Assembly: GCF_001306915.1 (NCBI RefSeq)
Contig: NZ_LJTC01000001.1
Coordinates: 345,887 to 409,886 of the forward strand
Source: Pseudoalteromonas lipolytica
GTDB taxonomy: Bacteria > Pseudomonadota > Gammaproteobacteria > Enterobacterales > Alteromonadaceae
DNA: 64,000 nt
Reading direction: 5' to 3'
Shown: positions 46,338-54,047 of the stretch, piece by piece
Layout: each line of letters begins with the position of its first letter
Position numbering within the stretch: the stretch's first letter is position 1
Position numbers and translations under genes: made by a program
Notes under the pieces: model-generated
What the model was told of the DNA's origin: nothing
The model's input: only the letters and a program-made list of their open reading frames with translations
Databases searched by the model: none

Positions 46338-49100
46338 TTATTCAGCTTCTTGTTCGGCTTTGTTAATTTGTTCTTTTAAGAACTGAGCCACCTTAGAGTA
46401 TTCAATTTCGAAACTATCTCTAAGTGCAATTAATTCGTCGCTTGTAGGCTCGCCTTCTTTGCAGGTTTGTTCAAATCCAGCGGCAAGCTCAGCAACCTTC
46501 ATTGCTCCTATGGTTTTCGAAATTGACTTTAGCTGATGGCAAGAAGTGATAATTTTATCTAAATCATATTCTATAACCCCAGCGTTTACCTCTTTACTGA
46601 GTTGATTACTCTGTTCTAAATACATCTTAAAGAAACGTAGCTTCTTCGCTTCATCATTGACATATTTACCTAGCACATCCATATCAATTGGTGTTGTAAG
46701 TTTTTTACTTTCCAATTTTGCAGCTTCTGGGTTTGCTTTATAAGCACATTTATGAAGTGTTCCTTCAAGCACATTTAGCTCAACAGGTTTTGTAATGTAA
46801 TCGTTCATGCCTATGCTTAAACAACGCTCTTTTTCACCTTTAAGCGCATTAGCTGTTATAGCAATTACATAAGGCTGGGCGTTGATATCTTCAAGTTGCG
46901 ATGCTTCATGGCGTATTTTTTCTACCATATCGTAACCAGACATTTTTGGCATGTGTAAATCAGTTAAAATAATAGAGTGCTTACCTTCACGCCATGCTTC
47001 TAAACCTTTCTCACCATTTTCAGCCATTTCAACACCATAGCCTAGTAGATGTAGCTGATCGGTCAGCACTTGCTGATTTAGCACGTTATCTTCAACAAGA
47101 AGTACTAACTTGTTTTCTTCACGAGCCTTATCAACACTTAGGTAGTCGTTAAATGATTTGGTAGAAGAAATTTGTTTAGGCTTATGTAACCCAGCTGCCA
47201 CGAGAAGTGACATCATAAAGTTTGACTTACATAATGGTACTGCATTTAGATAAAAAATATTCTTATGATTTACGGCAGCTTCATCTAATCTACTTAATAC
47301 GATAACTTGCTGATTATTATCTTCTAAAGTGTAAAGTAAGCGACGTAAGATATAGTTAATATCTTCCATGGTTTCGATCCCATCAAGGATCCAAATCAGC
47401 TCTTTTCGGTCCTGCTCAACTTCAATTTGCTCATTGTTTTGGGCGATAACTGGTGTTGCCCCCATAAATGATAAATAACGTGCCAGTAATTTTTTTCGAC
47501 CGTCATGATTAGAGACCACAACAACTCTTTGATCTTTCATGACTTGTTTGTGAGCATAATCAACTTTACCTTGCGTACTAAAAGGTAATTCAACGACAAA
47601 CTCACTGCCAATACCTAAGTCACTGGTTACAGAAATTGTACCCAACATTAGTTCGGTTAAGCTTTTACAAATCGATAAACCTAACCCTGTGCCACCGTAT
47701 TCGCGGGTTATTGACCCTTCAGCTTGAATAAATGGATTAAATATTTCGCGAAGCTGCGCTTGCGTCATCCCTTTACCGTTATCTAATACACTAAAGCGTA
47801 ATGTGTAGTGATCAGTGGTGTTTTGTGCAACCTCCACCGAAATTTTTACATGACCTTTTTGCTTGTCGTCTGTGCTAGTGAACTTAATTGCATTACTACA
47901 TAGATTGTAAAGTACTTGGCGAACTCGTACCGTGTCGCCAATTAGGTTTGTTGGGATATCGGGCGCAATAGCGAGCTCTAGTTCAAGGTCACGCTTTTTG
48001 GCAACCGATGATAAAACACGGGCAACTTCTTCAATCGTGTCAGATACTGAAAAAGGAATGTTATCGATATTTAATTTACCCGCTTCGATTTTCGAGAAAT
48101 CGAGAATGTCATCTAATATCCCTAATAACGAAAATGCAGAATCACGAATAATTGTACTTAGTCTATGTTGCGCCCCATCAAGCTCTGTTTGGCGAAGTAA
48201 ATCAATTGTGCCAATAACACCGTTCATTGGGGTGCGAATCTCATGGCTCATGGTAGCCAAGAAAGTGGTTTTAGTTTCGTTTGCTTGTTCAGCTTTTAGA
48301 GTTGCTTGCTCAAGAGCGAGAGTACGATTTTGTACCTCTGTCTCTAGGCTGTTTTGTAATTTTTGCAAATCAGCTTGTGCTGCTTTGTTCTCGGTAATTG
48401 CTGATTCAACTTTTTTAAGTAATTGATTTACATGCTTTGCGACAGAGTCTAGGCCAAAGTCAAGGGTTTCAGTTACTTGCCCTTGGTAGTCCGCATTGTC
48501 AGTAATAGCTTTTAGCTCTTTATTTAACGATGAACTACTTTTACTAAAACGCTTATTGATAAAAATACTCAGCGCAACAGATAATATAATTAAAGCTAGA
48601 AGCGTTAAGCCAGCAAGACCGATTGAAAGCACAGAAGATTGTGTAATAGGCTGCTCAATAGGGTGTTGTTTCACAATTAACTCGCCAACAGGCTGGTCAT
48701 TAAATTCAAGAACAGTATGTATTAGTGTTTTTTCAGCTAGTTGTTGATTGACTTTAGTGGGTTGAATAAGCTCTTTGTTGTTTGCATAAACTAAAGAAAC
48801 ATCACCGTTAAACTCGTATCTATATAAATAGTAATCAAAGCCAGTATTAAGAAGTAAGCTTAAATCCAGTACTTCTTTTACTTTATCTTGCCCAGGCATT
48901 GTTAAAGCACTAACAAGGGGGGCACGCAATTGATTTGAAACTTGAATGGCCGTTAAATTTGGCTGCAACTCTTTTACTGGTGCTTCATCATTAGTTGGAT
49001 AAAACGAAAAAGCAACGACCGCTAACAGGGTGATGACGAGATTCGTAATTATAAAAAGCGGTAGTAAGCCTTTTACAGGTGAATTCGATTTACTTGGCAT
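46338..49100 (-). CDS. Hybrid sensor histidine kinase with BarA-like domain order
   Basis: 920 residues. Transmembrane helices lie at about 11-33 and 157-181, with a periplasmic region of about 120 residues between them and a HAMP-like linker plus coiled coil to about 270. HisKA has His286 (MSHEIRTPMNGVIG). The ATPase has LDNGKGM and GGTGLGLSICKSL. A degenerate receiver-like region lies at about 535-640 (VVVSNHDGRKKLLARYLSFM). A true receiver follows with Asp in ILTDLHMPKMSGYD, then an HPt domain (SCHQLKSISKTIG). This order and length match BarA (918 aa in E. coli), the kinase that activates UvrY and the Csr RNAs. I leave the symbol empty because the genomic context does not confirm orthology. 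Confidence 0.88.
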   Translation of the reverse strand: MPSKSNSPVKGLLPLFIITNLVITLLAVVAFSFYPTNDEAPVKELQPNLTAIQVSNQLRAPLVSALTMPGQDKVKEVLDLSLLLNTGFDYYLYRYEFNGDVSLVYANNKELIQPTKVNQQLAEKTLIHTVLEFNDQPVGELIVKQHPIEQPITQSSVLSIGLAGLTLLALIILSVALSIFINKRFSKSSSSLNKELKAITDNADYQGQVTETLDFGLDSVAKHVNQLLKKVESAITENKAAQADLQKLQNSLETEVQNRTLALEQATLKAEQANETKTTFLATMSHEIRTPMNGVIGTIDLLRQTELDGAQHRLSTIIRDSAFSLLGILDDILDFSKIEAGKLNIDNIPFSVSDTIEEVARVLSSVAKKRDLELELAIAPDIPTNLIGDTVRVRQVLYNLCSNAIKFTSTDDKQKGHVKISVEVAQNTTDHYTLRFSVLDNGKGMTQAQLREIFNPFIQAEGSITREYGGTGLGLSICKSLTELMLGTISVTSDLGIGSEFVVELPFSTQGKVDYAHKQVMKDQRVVVVSNHDGRKKLLARYLSFMGATPVIAQNNEQIEVEQDRKELIWILDGIETMEDINYILRRLLYTLEDNNQQVIVLSRLDEAAVNHKNIFYLNAVPLCKSNFMMSLLVAAGLHKPKQISSTKSFNDYLSVDKAREENKLVLLVEDNVLNQQVLTDQLHLLGYGVEMAENGEKGLEAWREGKHSIILTDLHMPKMSGYDMVEKIRHEASQLEDINAQPYVIAITANALKGEKERCLSIGMNDYITKPVELNVLEGTLHKCAYKANPEAAKLESKKLTTPIDMDVLGKYVNDEAKKLRFFKMYLEQSNQLSKEVNAGVIEYDLDKIITSCHQLKSISKTIGAMKVAELAAGFEQTCKEGEPTSDELIALRDSFEIEYSKVAQFLKEQINKAEQEAE

Positions 49101-49321
49101 GGTTCTTATCCAACAATTTTACAGCTAGGTACATTTCCTTGATATTTAGACAATCCTACCATCTGTGAAGAAAAATTCATCACGTTTTTAACAGAGGTAA
49201 CTCTTTTATGATGAGAGTCAATTTAAAAGCATAAAAGTTGTTGGTTAAATAAGCTAAAAACTATTGAAAACAGCAATCTTGATTGAAAACTGTGCAAACA
49301 GTTAGAATCCTCAAAAAAAAG

Positions 49322-49350
49322 TTGACTTGAGAAGGCAAAACCCGTTTAAT
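49322..49350 (+). promoter_or_regulatory. Sigma-70 promoter of the tRNA operon
   Basis: TTGACT (49322-49327) and TTTAAT (49345-49350) are separated by exactly 17 bp. A GC-rich discriminator (CGCCGC) follows, typical of stringently controlled stable-RNA promoters. The first tRNA starts 10 bp later. Confidence 0.85.
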
Positions 49351-49359
49351 ACGCCGCAC

Positions 49360-49435
49360 GCCCAGATAGCTCAGTCGGTAGAGCAGAGGATTGAAAATCC
49401 TCGTGTCGGTGGTTCGATTCCGCCTCTGGGCACCA
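49360..49435 (+). tRNA. tRNA-Phe(GAA), copy 1
   Basis: A 76-nt cloverleaf: GCCCAGA pairs with TCTGGGC, the anticodon stem GAGGA/TCCTC holds loop TTGAAAA (GAA), the T arm is GGTGG-TTCGATT-CCGCC, and CCA is encoded. Confidence 0.98.
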
Positions 49436-49505
49436 TTATTTAGTATATTGGTGTTTAACTTATGATTTAAACATCAATATCGTGCTAAGCACACAGATTT
49501 AGTGT

Positions 49506-49581
<76 letters not shown>

Positions 49582-49607
49582 TTTATTTTTAAACGAAAGT
49601 TTAAAAT

Positions 49608-49662
49608 GCCCAGATAGCTCACTCGGTAGAGCCATCGGGAATTGCATTGAAAATCCTTGTTG
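49608..49662 (+). pseudogene. tRNA-Phe remnant (5' half), copy A
   Basis: It begins GCCCAGATAGCTCACTCGGT, as in tRNA-Phe. It then diverges (GCCATCGGGAATTG) before rejoining at CATTGAAAATCCTTG. It has no T arm and no 3' acceptor strand, so it cannot fold as a tRNA. Confidence 0.85.
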
Positions 49663-49686
49663 ATTTTCTGCATAAAGCTAAATTTT

Positions 49687-49762
49687 GCCCAGATAGCTCA
49701 GTCGGTAGAGCAGAGGATTGAAAATCCTCGTGTCGGTGGTTCGATTCCGCCTCTGGGCACCA
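49687..49762 (+). tRNA. tRNA-Phe(GAA), copy 2
   Basis: Identical over its 76 nt to copy 1, including encoded CCA. Confidence 0.98.
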
Positions 49763-49819
49763 TTATTTGATAATCTCTTTTAAAGTGATTATAGTGCACA
49801 ACGCACACGATTTTAGTGT

Positions 49820-49895
<76 letters not shown>

Positions 49896-49903
49896 TTTAT
49901 TTT

Positions 49904-49979
49904 GCCCAGATAGCTCAGTCGGTAGAGCAGAGGATTGAAAATCCTCGTGTCGGTGGTTCGATTCCGCCTCTGGGCACCA
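49904..49979 (+). tRNA. tRNA-Phe(GAA), copy 3
   Basis: Identical to copy 1. It is only 8 bp after the preceding tRNA-Thr, whereas other spacers are longer. Confidence 0.98.
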
Positions 49980-50028
49980 TTATTTATAATCACAACGTGA
50001 TTAAGTGCATAGCACACAAATTCAGTGT

Positions 50029-50104
<76 letters not shown>

Positions 50105-50139
50105 TTTATTTAAACATCAAGCATCTAGCTTTTTGTTAT

Positions 50140-50195
50140 GCCCAGATAGCTCAGTCGATAGAGCCATCGGGAGTTGCATTGAAAATCCTTGTTGA
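50140..50195 (+). pseudogene. tRNA-Phe remnant (5' half), copy B
   Basis: It has the same structure as remnant A: GCCCAGATAGCTCAGTCGAT start, then GCCATCGGGAGTTGCATTGA and AAATCCTTGTTGAT. The two remnants share their divergent middle, so they arose by duplication of one broken copy. Confidence 0.85.
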
Positions 50196-50219
50196 TATTC
50201 TGCATAAAACTAAGTTTTT

Positions 50220-50295
50220 GCCCAGATAGCTCAGTCGGTAGAGCAGAGGATTGAAAATCCTCGTGTCGGTGGTTCGATTCCGCCTCTGGGCACCA
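50220..50295 (+). tRNA. tRNA-Phe(GAA), copy 4 (target of the integrated element)
   Basis: Identical to copy 1. Its 3' half is the left attachment repeat of the 7-kb element; the element leaves the tRNA gene intact. Confidence 0.98.
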
Positions 50296-50297
50296 TT
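50251..50297 (+). repeat. Left attachment site (attL) of the tRNA-Phe element
   Basis: 47 bp from the anticodon loop to just past CCA (TTGAAAATCC...CACCATT) are repeated exactly at 57339-57385. Upstream of this core the two sites differ, except for occasional bases. Confidence 0.92.
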
Positions 50298-50407
50298 TTT
50301 CCTAGCCTCCCGCTGAAATCTAAAATATCGTTTCCTACTAAAACATACTTTCCCTACAAAAATACCTGTATTCGTCGTAACTGACGGAGGCGATTTTGCG
50401 AACGCCA

Positions 50408-50475
50408 GAAAGCAAAAAACCGCGATAAAGAAACTCAGATTAAGTTTGGCGACTTAAGTTTCTAACGCGGCTTTC
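50408..50475. other. Imperfect hairpin in the left end of the island
   Basis: GAAAGC, CCGCG, AGAAACT and TTAAG in order (50408-50450) face CTTAA, AGTTTCT, CGCGG and GCTTTC in reverse order (to 50475), with small bulges. It lies in the 253-bp space between attL and the first cargo gene. It could be a structured RNA, a terminator or a recombination-related site. Confidence 0.45.
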
Positions 50476-50548
50476 ATAAACAACTCAAAATGTTTATATG
50501 GCTATATTAGCTGTAGGGTAATCCTGTGTCTAGTGGTAAGCCAAAAAA

Positions 50549-51367
50549 TTGCTGACTAACGTTCCAGTCGAATTTCAATTGACTAGAAAATTAAAAAATA
50601 ATTTTTCATCAAGCCTAAATACGGTAAGTGAGCATTGCGGCAAAAAGAAACAAGTGTTCTTTGCTTTAGAAGTCCTTGCAGCTACAAAATCAGATACTCA
50701 AACATTAATTTTGGGGCATATTGCATATCACCATGCTAAGCATGGTAAATTTAACTCATCAGCGTCAGCAATCGCTAAACATTTAAGTTATTCTATAAAT
50801 GCAGTCAAAAATGGTCTTAAAAAGCTTCTAGAGCCACTAAAAGACGAAAAAGAGCCTTTGCTAATTGAGTCTGCTAATCCTTCGAGCTATAGCCGCACAT
50901 TGCATTTAAATGTAAAACACCCTTTAGGCTATCGTTTATTGCAAAGCTACACGCAGATGCTTAATAAACAACAGTCGAGCAACACACTACGCTTATACTC
51001 AGTTCAGCTTCATTTATTTGATTCTAAAAGTCGCTATGACTCTCGACATCAACATAAAATGCTCATGCTCCAAGCTTTGATAACCAGTAAAATTAAAGCT
51101 GGTAAAATTGTCACAAGAAATAAACGCGATACATACCAGCAAAGCATTTCACAGCTTGCAAGTAAGTTAGGTTGGGCATATATGACTGTTAAATCGCTAA
51201 TTGAAACTATGCTAGAAGTTGGCCTGCTTTCTGCGGTGAAAGAAAAGCTTAAGCATGTATGTAAATTTGTGTTTAGGTTTAAGCTGCCGGTTAAAGTTAA
51301 ATCTAAGAATACACATAGTATTCAACTCCCGATTTCAGCCCCAATAGAGCGTTATAGAAACAAGTAA
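50549..51367 (+). CDS. Island protein with two winged-helix-like segments, function unknown
   Basis: About 272 residues. Two stretches look like helix-turn-helix or winged-helix units: FNSSASAIAKHLSYSINAVK (about 75-95) and QQSISQLASKLGWAYMTVKS (about 200-220), each followed by a positively charged helix. This duplicated arrangement is seen in some plasmid replication initiators and phage regulators; I cannot assign either. The frame opens with TTG (50549) and no good ribosome-binding site is visible; no ATG occurs in the first half. The true start may therefore be another rare codon, or the gene may be 5'-truncated. The product is strongly basic. Confidence 0.55.
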   Translation: MLTNVPVEFQLTRKLKNNFSSSLNTVSEHCGKKKQVFFALEVLAATKSDTQTLILGHIAYHHAKHGKFNSSASAIAKHLSYSINAVKNGLKKLLEPLKDEKEPLLIESANPSSYSRTLHLNVKHPLGYRLLQSYTQMLNKQQSSNTLRLYSVQLHLFDSKSRYDSRHQHKMLMLQALITSKIKAGKIVTRNKRDTYQQSISQLASKLGWAYMTVKSLIETMLEVGLLSAVKEKLKHVCKFVFRFKLPVKVKSKNTHSIQLPISAPIERYRNK

Positions 51368-51686
51368 ATAAACTATTAACTTAATTATATGATTACCGTT
51401 TAGGTAAGGCTTACCAGTGCCTGCTAAAGCCTAGTTATAGACCCCTTCTATCACAATTTTAAAAAAAGTAATGTTTATCTGCCTATAGCGGCATACAAAC
51501 AGTAAATTTATTTTTTGATAACTCGTTAAAACCCTTATTTTCCTATAAAATCGGCCATCTAATTAAATTAATGATAGCTCTTTAGGCAATAATTTTATTT
51601 AGTGTTTAACCAATTGAAGTTAGTGCTAACTGAGGGGTAATCAGTGATGGCTTTAAATAATAAATTAATAAAAAAATAAATAGGAT
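51368..51686. other. AT-rich intergenic region in the island, nothing recognised
   Basis: 319 bp without a convincing coding frame. AGGA at 51682-51685 is the likely ribosome-binding site of the next gene. Confidence 0.6.
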
Positions 51687-51692
51687 TTGAAT

Positions 51693-52247
51693 TTGGGCAG
51701 TTACATAGGAAAGTATCGACGTCTTAGAGAACAAGTTGCTAGCACAGTAGTTGAAATTTTTATTGATGCGTACCCTGAACTAAATGGACACCTAAAAATC
51801 ACAGATATAAATGACAGGGCTTTGCAATATTTAAATCACACATGGAAACCTCATCCTGATCTCTGTCGCAGAGTCGGTACCCCTGATGAGTGGTTAAATG
51901 TTGTGAGAAGTTATCGAACAAGTTACTCCTCTAGAATTGAAGCTGCAATTTGGTATGATGATGAACTCTGCGCGCTTCTGCTTGGCAAACCTTCAAAGAA
52001 AAAGTTGATACTCAAGATTAATTTTTTAGAAGGTAATTATGAAGGGGAATTAAAGGGGTTGCGTCTTCGGATTGCAGCGCTATATGCCGAGTCCTTTGCG
52101 TTCTCATTAGGCATAGAGTGGGTTGGTGTGCAATCTCCATATCCTGGCGCTGTAGAATTATATAAAGAAGAGGGTTATACAGAAAAGGATCCCTACGATC
52201 ATTCAAATGATGCGTTGTGTAAAAGGTTGGATTTCGATGAGCAGTAA
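51693..52247 (+). CDS. GNAT-like N-acetyltransferase
   Basis: About 184 residues. The middle and C-terminal parts show a GNAT pattern: AAIWYDDELCALLLGKPSKK (strands 2-4), KINFLEGN, an alpha helix LRIAALYAESFAFSLGIEWV and finally PYPGAVELYKEEGYTEKDPY, which resembles the acetyl-CoA-fold C-terminal motif (NPxAxxLYxxxGF). I favour TTG 51693 as start because AGGA lies 7 bases before it; TTG 51687 is too close. Proteins of this kind are frequent in integron cassettes and mobile islands. Whether it is an enzyme of metabolism, resistance or a toxin cannot be judged. A small gene with a strong ribosome-binding site follows after 73 bp. Confidence 0.7.
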   Translation: MGSYIGKYRRLREQVASTVVEIFIDAYPELNGHLKITDINDRALQYLNHTWKPHPDLCRRVGTPDEWLNVVRSYRTSYSSRIEAAIWYDDELCALLLGKPSKKKLILKINFLEGNYEGELKGLRLRIAALYAESFAFSLGIEWVGVQSPYPGAVELYKEEGYTEKDPYDHSNDALCKRLDFDEQ

Positions 52248-52320
52248 AGTAATTTTGAAAAAAAAAGAAATTTATTGTAGTATTATTTATAGCCAAAATG
52301 CAGATGCATAAGGAGTTAAC

Positions 52321-52527
52321 ATGAAATTCCAATTAGTAAGGCAAAAAAGAGCTCCAAAACGGGTACAAAAGGTTGAAACTGATATAAGTTTAGACTTTGA
52401 TCTGAATTTAGCCTTTAAGCGTTTAGACGCACTTACCAAATCTTCAAAAGTTAAAAGTCGTATATCTAGACCCATAAACACTAGGGCAGAAATGATTGAA
52501 AATGGTGGGATGACCATTAAATCATAA
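52321..52527 (+). CDS. Small basic protein of unknown function
   Basis: 68 residues, with AAGGAG placed 7 bases before the ATG, a very good ribosome-binding site. The sequence is Lys/Arg-rich at the start (LVRQKRAPKRVQKVE), with an acidic-hydrophobic patch (DISLDFDLNLAFKRLDAL) that may form a helix. It is followed by a strong terminator, so it is the last gene of a short transcription unit with the acetyltransferase. No family recognised. Confidence 0.65.
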   Translation: MKFQLVRQKRAPKRVQKVETDISLDFDLNLAFKRLDALTKSSKVKSRISRPINTRAEMIENGGMTIKS

Positions 52528-52542
52528 TCTAAAAAATTTAGA

Positions 52543-52572
52543 AAAACGCTAGCATTTGCTAGCGTTTTTTTT
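52543..52572 (+). terminator. Rho-independent terminator in the island
   Basis: AAACGCTAGCA (52544-52554) pairs perfectly with TGCTAGCGTTT (52557-52567) with a minimal loop, followed by a T run. Confidence 0.93.
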
Positions 52573-52623
52573 GCCCACCGCGTCACTCCTGCGAAGCAAT
52601 AGGGGAGTGACGCGGTGGGCAAA
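52570..52623. repeat. Perfect 20-bp inverted repeat with 14-nt loop
   Basis: The arms 52570-52589 and 52604-52623 are perfect complements (core GCCCACCGCGTCACTCC). They are far richer in GC than the surrounding AT-rich sequence. The loop is TGCGAAGCAATAGG. It directly abuts the terminator. Confidence 0.8.
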
Positions 52624-53144
52624 CCCAGCCGTACCAACAGGCATGTTACTTTTGTTGAAGTTATGGGCGGGTTATGCCATTATCTAATTACTTACTTAAC
52701 GAGGCCATCGGTCATCGTATCTTTAAAACAAAGCTTTCAGCTTTGTCATTTCGAAAAGCTACCAACGTGATGTAGCTATAAGCCAAAAAGTTAACTTTTC
52801 TTAATCAATAGCTAGTGCTTTATTGCATTAGCTTGATTTAATTTTGTGTATACGAAATTCATGAAAAAATACTTATATGGCGCTTAAAAAGGAGACTTGT
52901 TATCACTTAACTAACCAGTGCTAAGCACACTTGATTTGCGTTTTATTTTGTACACCCAATAGGGAAACATTTAAGGCGAGGCTATTTAGGCCATTTTGAA
53001 CTTTGTGCCTCTATTCGTATTTATACGAAAATTGTACGCTCCAACGTGCAATTGGCATTTAAAACTTACCTTTTGGATAAATAGGTTCAATTAGTTAGTT
53101 AAGTGCATAACAGGTTATTTTAAATCATCACTTATTGGTGGCTT
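52624..53144. other. Non-coding region with a 12-bp inverted repeat upstream of the second recombinase
   Basis: 521 bp without a supported gene. CACTTAACTAAC (52904-52915) and GTTAGTTAAGTG (53094-53105) are perfect inverted repeats 178 bp apart. With one gap the similarity extends outward (TGTTAT before the first, ATAACA after the second). This could be the recombination or regulatory region of the adjacent recombinase. Confidence 0.55.
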
Positions 53145-54029
53145 ATGAGTAACTTAAAGTACCAACTACAAGGCTTAATGCTAAGAAATCAAGATGGTAG
53201 CTACAGCACACAGGCTGGGCGAAAAAAGGCGTTAGTGCAACTTGCTGCACAGCTTAAAGAAGGTGGGTTTCGATTAAAATCGGTTCATTCATTAAAGCCA
53301 AAACACGTAAATTATCTGATAGAGCGCTGGCAAGCTGAAAAGCTTTCGCCAGGAACAATTAAAAACCGCGTTGGGCACATTAGATGGTGGGCTGAAAAAG
53401 TCGGAAAATCATCGATGCTGCCAAAATCAAATAACAGTGCAAACCAAGCAATATCACTTAACTTAGAAAAGCGCAGTTACATTCCAACTGATTCAAAAGC
53501 CAAAGAGCTAGACTTAGCCAAGCTCGAAAAAATTACAGATCACTACGTGCAGTTATCACTAAAGCTTCAGTTAGAGTTTGGGCTTCGTAGAGAAGAAGCT
53601 ATTAAGTTTAAGCCTAATTTTGCCATACGTGGTGAACAACTCGTTTTAAAATCATCTTGGACTAAAGGTGGTCGTACTAGGACTTTACCAATAAGAACCG
53701 ACTCTCAGCGTGCCTTATTAAATGAAATACAGCAAACTGTAGGTGGCGGTGCATTGATCAGGCCTGATAAAAACTACAAGCAGCAATTAAAAAGCTACGA
53801 ATGGCAAACAAGCCGTGTTGGTCTAGATAAAAATCATGGATTACGTCACAAGTATGCCCAAAAACGCTACTTGGAACTAACAGCTAGAAAAGCCCCAATT
53901 AGCGGTGGTCTAAAAAGCAAAGAATTAACAGTAGAACAGAAAGTTATTGATAAAGAAGCTAGATTGCAAATATCAAGCGAGCTAGGGCATAGCCGCGAAC
54001 AGATCACGGTAATTTACTTGGGTAGGTAA
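53145..54029 (+). CDS. Tyrosine recombinase, integrase-domain protein (second in the island)
   Basis: 294 residues. A SAM-like core-binding domain covers about 1-120 (LKPKHVNYLIERWQAEKLSP, GTIKNRVGHIRWWAEKVGK). The catalytic domain has Arg in LEFGLRREEAIKF, Lys in KGGRTRTLPI, His-x-x-Arg in HGLRHKYAQ, His in ELGHSREQI and the nucleophilic Tyr in VIYLGR at the extreme C-terminus. All catalytic residues appear present. It resembles the integrase-like proteins carried as cargo by ICEs and islands rather than the tRNA-targeting integrase. It could drive its own subelement, perhaps bounded by the inverted repeat upstream. Confidence 0.85.
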   Translation: MSNLKYQLQGLMLRNQDGSYSTQAGRKKALVQLAAQLKEGGFRLKSVHSLKPKHVNYLIERWQAEKLSPGTIKNRVGHIRWWAEKVGKSSMLPKSNNSANQAISLNLEKRSYIPTDSKAKELDLAKLEKITDHYVQLSLKLQLEFGLRREEAIKFKPNFAIRGEQLVLKSSWTKGGRTRTLPIRTDSQRALLNEIQQTVGGGALIRPDKNYKQQLKSYEWQTSRVGLDKNHGLRHKYAQKRYLELTARKAPISGGLKSKELTVEQKVIDKEARLQISSELGHSREQITVIYLGR

Positions 54030-54047
54030 GAGTATAGGATATCTAGC

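Noticed and set aside
52904..53105. Integron attC site (ACTTAAC ... GTTAAGT fits RYYYAAC/GTTRRRY)
   Set aside because: The span of about 200 bp is longer than typical attC sites, there is no internal L''/L' pairing seen, and the neighbouring recombinase is not an integron integrase by its visible motifs.
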